From Cymbidium sinense (Eukaryota; Streptophyta; Magnoliopsida; Asparagales; Orchidaceae), in the NCBI GenBank assembly GCA_021442155.1, contig CM038217.1, positions 146,445,143-146,509,142 of the forward strand: a stretch of DNA of 64,000 bases. The letters run 5' to 3'. A program made the position numbers and the translations under genes. Position 1 is the first letter of the stretch. Each line of letters starts with the position of its first letter. Below, one piece after another: positions 57,501 through 64,000 of this stretch. Under the pieces are notes generated by a model, which did not search any database, was not told the DNA's origin, and worked only from the letters and a program-made list of their open reading frames with translations.

Positions 57501-59088
57501 GGTCAAACCAAGGATTGGGTTAGGTTCATATGATGATTTGGTTCAATTGATTTAGATTTGTTTGGCTTAGGTTTGGTTTTGGTTCATTTGGATTCAAATG
57601 GGTCAAGTTAACCAATTTGACCAATTTGACCAAATTGGGTTGGGTTAAGGGTTATTTCATGTTTAGTTGGTTAATTAAAAATGATTGTAGGCTTTGGTTT
57701 GATTTGATTTAAATTTAATTTGAATTTTGGCCAATTTGACCTTTAGGTCAATTTGGGCTAGGTTGGGCCAAGTTGATCAATTGGTCAAATTGGGCTCAAT
57801 TATGGCTTTGGTCAAGTTCAATAAATGATTTGGGATGAACTTGAGCCATTGGCTATAATCAATTTGGGTCAAATCATGATTTGACCAATTTTGGCTTTTT
57901 AGGCCAATTTGGGTCAAATGGACAATTGGACTTAGTTTCGCTCAATTGAGGGTTTGATCATATTCAGTCATTGATTATGAGTTGATTTAAATCAATTTGG
58001 TGCAGGGTGGAGTTTGGCTAGTTTAAGTTCCATTTGAGCTAAAGGTTAACTTGGTCAAAGGACCAAGTTAACTTGGTTTGACCCAATTCAAGGTAGTTGA
58101 TCACCCTAGGATGATTGTTGATCATGATATGAGGTTTGGATGGGCTTAGTTCAATCCAATTTGAGTTGAATGAGAACTTGGCTCAAAAAGGACTTTTAGG
58201 TCACTTTGGGTCAATTGGTTTGATTTTGGCTTGATTCAAGTTTAGTTGATCTCATATATGAGCTTGGCATTGGAATATAAATTCAACTTCAATCAATTTG
58301 GGCTATGATGGATTTTGGCTCATTTGAAGTTTTCAAGTAAAAAAGGCTAAGCTGAATTTAACTTGGGTTGACTTGAGTTTGGTTTGATAATTATAGTTTC
58401 TATTTATATTTGGGAAAATGATTGAAAGAATGATTGAATCATGAAAAAATCCATGGGTTTTGAATTGATTTGGATATTGTTTGTAAAAGTTCAATAAAAT
58501 AGCTTAAAAAGGCTAAAATTGGATATTTGATTTGATTTGGGTTTAGTTTGATTTAAGATTTGATTAAGCTTATGGAGGTAGGTCCATACAACTTAGAAAA
58601 GGTCTTAATTTGGTTTGATTTAGTTTGATTTGATTTGACTCATTTGAATTTGGATTTCATTTATATTTGTGAATATAAATGAAGGAATTATTGATTTATA
58701 AAGAAATCAATCAAGTTTGATTTAGTTTAAAGGGGGTTTTGGCTAAGCATATGAAGGTGGTTCGTATGGATTAAGAAGGGATTATGGAATTTGAATTTGA
58801 TCCTGAATTTCAATCATTTGATTTGGAATTGATTTATGATTTGGATTTGAATTTGAGGTTTTGTTTAAGGAAGGAAGCGTGGATAGGGTTTAAGCCATAG
58901 GGTAGGAAATTCTTCCTAAGTCTCTAAGGAATGACTTATTCCGATGACTAACCCTTCTAAGTCTCTAGGCTTAAGTTAAGTGTTCGCCTAATCACTAGAA
59001 GTGTCTTAAGACTAAAGAACTCTTAGTGTCTATAAGAGTCCTAGACCTATGATAAGGATGTTGAGAACTCACTCCAAAAGTGAGGTCA
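51590..59088 (-). mobile_element. LTR-like long repeat, copy B (full length, about 7.5 kb)
   Basis: Bounded by TGCACTATCTC on the left and AGTGAGGTCA on the right, so both termini are TG...CA. The left half matches copy A (21,465-25,760) and the right half matches copy C (40,489-44,443); B alone joins them. It contains, from left to right, AT-rich non-coding sequence, one main unit of the 260-bp repeat (about 54,311), a GTGGC/TTAAGTAGTCACATCC stretch (56,080-56,150), and the TTGACC-rich stretch (57,380-58,380). On the - strand it precedes E2 pol and copy C follows it, which fits 5' and 3' LTRs of one element. At 7.5 kb it would be unusually long for an LTR, and no primer-binding site or target duplication is visible, so a different kind of non-autonomous repeat is possible. 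Frames at 56,053-56,497 and 56,907-57,179 are not conserved in copy C. Confidence 0.6.
57380..58380. repeat. TTGACC/GGTCAA-rich stretch within copy B
   Basis: Counterpart of 42,240-43,330. The perfect palindrome TTGACCAATTGGTCAA is at 57,481-57,496, and a one-mismatch version (TTGATCAATTGGTCAA) is at 57,774-57,789. The palindrome is therefore kept in both copies although they differ at roughly one base in seven. Confidence 0.65.
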
Positions 59089-59099
59089 ATAATCCTCTC

Positions 59100-59981
59100 A
59101 ACATCATCCTTTCCTTTTGGAGTTTGGAGATGTCGATCCTTAAGTAGGCAAGGGTTCTTAGACTCATAATGTTGACTGATACACCCTAGTCAACCAGAAC
59201 TCTGGATAGCCTGAATCTGCCAACATCCATTATAATATAAAAAAGGGTGATTGTGCTTAGTTGTCCCTAGAAGTAGGTCTTCATCACTGAATGTAACTCT
59301 TAGGATGTCCCTCAAGCGATGTGCCTCCTCTTCGATAGCATTAAGCTAAGCTAAGCATATCTCAAGATCAAGAAGAGCCTTGATTAGAGATTCCCTCATC
59401 TCTTTGGATAAGATAAGGGTGTCGTATATGCTTAACTTAGTTGACAACTTTCTAAGATGAGGTAGGACATTCTAATCAACTCTAATTTGATCCTCCACAA
59501 ACATATCAATATGTGGAGCATCATGTGGAGGGGCTATCTTCTCACCAGAATTATTGACTTGTTTACCCTTATCCTGAGGTGCTACTCTAGGAGGTAGAAC
59601 TTTACCACTGTGCATGTTGACTTCAGTGACTTCTTGGAATGATGAACTTATGGAAAGTTATACCTTCTCATCAGGTATACCTACAACTTCTCCTATGGGA
59701 TCCTCAAAGTTAGTTGACTCCAAGTCAATCTCAAGAGGTGAACCTGATTGATTCAAAAAAGGAAAGTCTAATTTTGAATCAAAAGAAAGAGGATCAAAAT
59801 TACTATAGCTATTACTATTTTCTAGACTTGGAGAGTTTTCAACATGACTAAAATAAAGTGTATCATAAGTGGACAAGATGTAAGTAAATTCTACTTTCTT
59901 CATTGATTTCTTTTTGGGTGGAGGTATATGATAGAAATCAAGTAAAGTAAGCAAATTAAGGGATTTAATGCTCTTGTCCAC
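59100..59981 (-). pseudogene. E1 gag-pro linker and retropepsin relic
   Basis: The - frame at 59,658-59,981 (107 residues) contains FTYILSTYDTLYF, FDSKLDFPFLNQSGSPLEID and LESTNFEDPIGEVVGIPDEKV, parallel to the E1' frame at 20,620-20,985. Further on, at about 59,100-59,230, frames give a DVGRF segment, SVNIMSLRTLAYLRIDISKL and RMMLRG before the LTR-like copy B border. The catalytic region reads VLVD, a stop, GVSVN: the residue after the catalytic Asp is lost. Nucleotide identity to the + strand copy at 21,308-21,414 is about 88% by eye (13 differences in 107). Confidence 0.8.
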
Positions 59982-60299
59982 TAATACAATGCTCCTACTT
60001 ATAGAAGAGGAGCTAGCAAAAGAAGAAGTAGTAGTGGATGGGAGTCTGGACTCGAGATGGTGGTTGGCTCCAGACTATCGACAAGTATGGTGACATTCTT
60101 GCTGTACGGGCTATCACCTTCTTTAAGTTATCTTTGGCAACTTGTAAACCTTCCTTGATGTTGGAGGTTTGAGCTGCCTCGGGCACCTATAAAGATAGTT
60201 TCTTGGTCTTAGAAATAACTTTTTAGAGGTTTGGAATAAGACAATATCCCAACCTTCTTCTATCTTAAAAGGGTTTCAAGTATTTATAAGAATTACCAT

Positions 60300-61607
60300 A
60301 ATAGAACTAGATGGTTATTTTAATAAGTATTTATTGAGGATAACTATAGTGCCTGACTTGTAGCTACACTCAAACCAGTCCTTAAAAGTAATACAATTCT
60401 CTAAGACATGACTAATCATGCGGTGGTAGGGGAAATAGTTAGGCTCTTTACTCTTTCCCACTTCCTCCTTCCTCTTGGGCTCTGACAATTGAAAGTCAGG
60501 TTTCTTTAAGAGATTCTTAAATATTTTCCTAACTACCTCCCTCTTGAATGAATATGACTTATTCAATCTATGAAAGTGTATGTGGTAATAAAGCGGCGGT
60601 GGGTAGAATCACTCTTGTGAAGACTAGAGATCTTTGGTTGACCATTATGGTGGGATGTGGTGTAGATTGAGTGACAGAGGAGGTGGAAAAGGAGTCTGTA
60701 GAGCTCGGGGTCTCTCATACTGGACTCTGGCTAGCTGCTTCTCTCTATCCACTAACATAACTATCCCCGGCTTCTTCTCGAACAGCTACTTTGGCTTAGG
60801 CCAAGATGATTTGTTGAGAAATGGTAATTGTTTAGCTTCTTCTTATAGACTAGCTCCCTTGTTAATTAGTTTCTCAAATGTCCTGATGGTAAAGCCCTTA
60901 AATATGAAGGTGATCGAGTCATGAATATTCTTAAGGAGAATCTAGATGGTGTGTTGTTTGGATAGCTACGGCTCGCATTTCATGCTTAGGTTGCGCCACA
61001 TGAGAATATAATCAACAAGAGACTCGTTGGGATTCTGCTTCACTATAACGAGCTCTCCTATAGTCACACTCTGCTGAGGTCCAACAAACCTCTTAACTAA
61101 GAGGTGCTCCAACTTAGCAAAAGTTCTCATCAAACTATTGGGTAGTTCGATGTACTAATCAAATGCAGCTCCTACTATACTGCTGATAAAAAGTCTAAAT
61201 AAGAGTATGTCACTGCCACCGACGTTGCAACAGTCGGCCCTAAAATGTGCAATATGTTGCCGTGAGTTCCCACTGTCATCAAACTTCTTGAAGGAAGGTG
61301 GCATAAAACCCTTAGGGTATTGAACTACATCGAATTTGTTAGGGTGTGGCCTACCCTTTGGAATAGATGAGCTCCCCCTGGCTTGCGCCATTGCTTCCTT
61401 CACCTGCTGCTCTACCATGTGTTTAATATTCTTTTCATGCATAAAGGTGCCATCTGTGACCTTCCTATGCAAGCTACTAGCATCATCCTCTATGGGAGTG
61501 CACCTAGGAAGGTCTAAGCTATGTACCACCTCAGTGGTTAGCTGATAGGAGGTTTGTGGCCAGAGTGCTAAAACCATTACCATCAACTCCTTTACTTTCT
61601 TCTCCAT
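60300..61607 (-). pseudogene. E1 gag capsid and Cys/His segment
   Basis: The 61,155-61,607 frame (150 residues) ends with GRPHPNKFDVVQYPKGFMPP, SFKKFDDSGNSRQHIAHFRA, DCCNVGGSDILLFRLFISSI, VGAAFD, the start of plant gypsy gag capsid. After a frame change the - strand continues with VTIGELV, NPNESLVDYILMWRNLSMKC, then stops. The frame at 60,315-60,566 contains LLKKPDFQLSEPKRKEEVGK and KEPNYFPYHRMISHVLENCI, then TFKDWFE; in this Cys/His segment the first Cys (CPYHR in E1') is Phe. Gag binds and packages the element RNA in related active elements; this copy cannot make a full protein. Confidence 0.86.
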
Positions 61608-63269
61608 CCTCTCAATATGATCATCCTTTTGTCTGACCTGGTGGAGGAGGTGCTGAGTTGAGTGAGAAGTGTCACCTTCCTCAAGACAACACCTTCCTGA
61701 CTATGGTGATCTCATTGTAAGGACCCCCATGTGTCAACCATGTGGACCTTAACTGTTTCATCCAAATGTCATCCTTGCCAAGATCAAAGTGGACTCTATC
61801 CTCCTCCTGATCTGAATGGTCACTCTCGAGAATTTGTCTCTTCTTGACAAAGTAGTTTTCTAAGATGTCATCTAATGATCGATCTACTACTACTTTGGGA
61901 CCGTGAGAACACCCGGTGATCGTCTCACATCTAACTCTATGCAATCGCCTCTTGATAGACTTTCTCACAGGGAGGATCAACTATCATGGGGACTATGTTT
62001 GTGTCCCCTCCCCTCTCTCCCTCTATCTATGGTGGAGGTGGTACGACCATGACACTTTTGGGACACCACTCCTTCCTTACCATAGTTGAGGTAGGGGATC
62101 GAGTAGGGGAGCTTGATCTCACCTCAACAACTGGAATGGATGGAGTGGGATCCTTAGGCCATAGCCATATCACCAGTGGGATAGTATTTCCCCAGATGGG
62201 GGCTTCTGAAGCTTGGCGGGGGATGGTAGATGCTATAAGCTAAACGGGAGATGGTGAACTGTGAGTGGAGCAGTGTGATGGAAACATCGACTACCTCTCA
62301 ACTTGAGATCTCCTCCTACATTGAACTATATCCATGAGGATAGTGCTGCATGATTGATCAGCCCTAACAAGCGATGATCAGGAAAATCTATCTGGGCGGA
62401 GGCCGTCAACTTCCTATTGTACCTTTGTCTCTCTCTCTCTCTCTCTTATTCATTTGGGCTGATACTCGAGCCTCAATGACTCTCTCTATGTGAAGATGGT
62501 CACTAACACTCCAGGGATTCATAGACCTCAAGTCAAACAATGCTCATCGAGCATCTATAGCTGTCACTGGAGCAGTCTTAAGACCAGCATAGGTCCTCCC
62601 CATGCTCCCCGGCATACACCAAAGTGTCTTTGGTGGTGGAGGCGATGTAGCGATTCTCCTGTAGTCCTCCTCTCCATCTGAGGCCAGGAGGGGGTGAAAC
62701 CTGTTGCCACTCAAGAGTGGAGAGGTCTTATGGGGAGAACCCTCCTTAGTGATGTGGAAGGCAGCATCGATCTCTCTGGCTGCTCGCTCATGGTGGCACT
62801 TGACCTTCCAATTTTTATTGTGGTGCTGGGTGCAGATAAGCAAAGCAGAGTGAGCCTGAGAACCTACCTTGAAGGTAGAGGAAACTTTCTTGGAGGCCAA
62901 GATAGCCTTCCCCTTTGGGGTGACCAAAGAAGAGGTAGTAACTCTCACTAGAGCTATGGCGGGGAATGGGGAGAGTCATCTTGAAAAGCCGATACGTCTT
63001 GATTGGAATGCAGGAACCTTGACATCCTTGCTCTTCAGTGAGGGGAACTTAGAGTCAGATGGAATGTCGAAGCATATAAGTGGCATTTGTCTCGCCACCT
63101 TCTCCCTACTAACAGTTGTAAGGGCTATCCCCTCACAAGTAACTCGGACTCCCTCAAAACTGTAGCCAAAGTAAATCAGATGTGTGGTGGCGATCATGGT
63201 GAGATTGGCCTGATATAAGGCCAGATCCACACCAGAAGGGAAGGAGAAAATAAAATTGTCGGAAGCCAT
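61608..63269 (-). pseudogene. E1 N-terminal gag region, unrecognised domain
   Basis: The ATG at 63,269 opens MASDNFIFSFPSGVDLALYQ, then MIATTHLIYFGYSFEGVRV, REKVARQMPLICFDIPSD and KFPSLKSKDVKVPAFQSRR, with a stop after 97 residues. A second frame continues (62,544-62,948, 134 residues: SSLVTPKGKAILASKK and HHNKNWKVKCHHERAAREID). Then come broken frames and 61,681-61,980 (99 residues, acidic: LESDHSDQEEDRVHFDLGKD). They line up head to tail before the capsid, so I read them as one decayed long N-terminal region of the same gag. I do not recognise its fold. A short (CT)n lies at about 62,430-62,448. Confidence 0.6.
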
Positions 63270-63369
63270 AGTAACTGCACTGACTAAAGGCTGAGAAGAC
63301 CGACTGCACTGAAATCACTGCATTTGTTTAAATATAACTGAGTCAGACCCTTGCTTTGATATTTTTTCT
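63270..63369. other. E1 5' leader candidate
   Basis: About 100 bp upstream (on -) of the E1 ATG, without a recognised tRNA primer-binding site. It separates the gag start from the tandem repeats. Confidence 0.3.
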
Positions 63370-63970
63370 TCAATCATTAACTTCTAAATTTGATTTGGAA
63401 TTTGAACCCACAGTTAACAAAGTTAAGTATGGTAAGTGGGGTTTATTAAATTTTTGGAGAGATTTTTGATATTTAGAGGAGAGACTTTGCCATTAGATTT
63501 GAGTTTAGAACCCACACTTGACCAATTTAAGTAGGTTGAATGAGGTTCAAATATTTCGAGAGACTTTGGAGAAATATTTGTTGTATGTCTTGTTTGAAAA
63601 TTTGAATTGGAAGACCTTTACTTAGCAAATTTAGGTATGCTAATAGGTTTTCAATTATGTGTTTGAAATTTTTTTTGTAAAAATATCTTTGTTTGTCATG
63701 ATTGTTTGCTATGTGTTGATATATGTTGATTTGATTTGAAAATGGGGCCCTTACTTAACAAATTTTGTATGTTAAGTAGGGTCCAAATGTGTTTGATATG
63801 TGTTGATTTGATTTGAAATGAGGCTCTTACTTAACAAATTTGGTATGTTAAGTAGGAGCCAAGTGTATTTGATATGTGTTGATTTGATTTGAAAATAAGG
63901 CTCTTACTTGATAAATTTGGTATGTTAAGTAGGAGTCAAGTGTGTTTGATATGTGTTGATTTGATTTCTC
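63370..63970. repeat. 76-bp tandem repeat with a hairpin in each unit
   Basis: TGTTGATTTGATTTGAAA recurs near 63,725, 63,801, 63,877 and 63,954, a period of 76-77 bp. More diverged units extend back to about 63,400 (AACAAAGTTAAGTATGGTAA near 63,416, and GCAAATTTAGGTATGCTAAT near 63,624). Each good unit contains CTTACTTAACA, then AATTTGGTA, then TGTTAAGTAGG: an inverted repeat of 11 bp arms with one mismatch around a 9-bp loop. The array continues to the window edge. It may be the leader or LTR of E1. Confidence 0.8.
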
Positions 63971-64000
63971 TTTTTTGAAAAAGTGGGGAACTCTTATTTG

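Noticed and set aside
61986..63165. Open frames of 63-98 residues on + across the E1 gag region
   Set aside because: They are complements of the gag frames on -; the - strand carries the recognisable motifs.

Overview
The window reads as repeat-dominated nuclear DNA of a land plant, most likely a seed plant. I found no intact host gene, no tRNA or rRNA gene, no CRISPR and no bacterial-type operon. The evidence for a plant is (i) about 28 kb of sequence built from degenerate plant-type telomere heptamers (TTTAGGG), (ii) a plant RTE-type LINE 3' end with a TTG tail, (iii) an L1-type LINE carrying an RNase H domain, as plant L1 elements do, (iv) Ty3/gypsy gag-pro and pol relics with plant-style motifs such as LRSGK, and (v) five broken copies of the glycine-rich tail of a plant glycine-rich RNA-binding protein (GR-RBP, GRP7 type). 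The species cannot be named from this.

Layout. 1-537: 3' end of an RTE-type LINE. 538-19,228: telomere-like array I, a degenerate higher-order array with 16 copies of an AATTAAGTAAAC box and three GR-RBP pseudogene inserts. 19,229-21,464: decayed gypsy gag-protease on the + strand (called E1' here). 21,465-25,760: part of a long AT-rich LTR-like repeat (copy A). 25,761-28,560: two copies of an unidentified 0.5 kb segment, each running directly into a short telomere-like array. 28,561-32,095: decayed L1-type LINE on the - strand. 32,096-33,290: a different telomere-like repeat (GGTTAGG type). 33,291-40,488: telomere-like array V with two more GR-RBP inserts. 40,489-44,443: LTR-like repeat copy C. 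44,444-46,700: tandem repeats. 46,819-51,589: gypsy protease remnant, RT, RNase H and integrase on the - strand (E2). 51,590-59,088: the only full-length LTR-like repeat (copy B, about 7.5 kb, TG...CA). 59,100-63,269: gypsy gag-protease on the - strand (E1). 63,370-63,970: a tandem repeat with a hairpin in each unit.

How the parts relate. Nothing here looks functional as a protein-coding unit: every transposon frame carries stops and frameshifts, the E2 RT box reads YAND, and the E2 RNase H box reads YFNGAA. The simplest reading is nested insertion. E2, with very long LTRs (B as the 5' LTR, C as part of the 3' LTR), sits against E1. The telomere-like array block lies between two incomplete copies of the same LTR (A and C) that end and begin at nearly the same internal point. 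The telomere-like DNA always has its G-rich strand on +, and it is a long higher-order satellite rather than a plain interstitial telomere: the box, the ordered T-rich tract after it and the captured GR-RBP fragment recur in the same order. This satellite with captured gene cargo is the most distinctive thing in the window.
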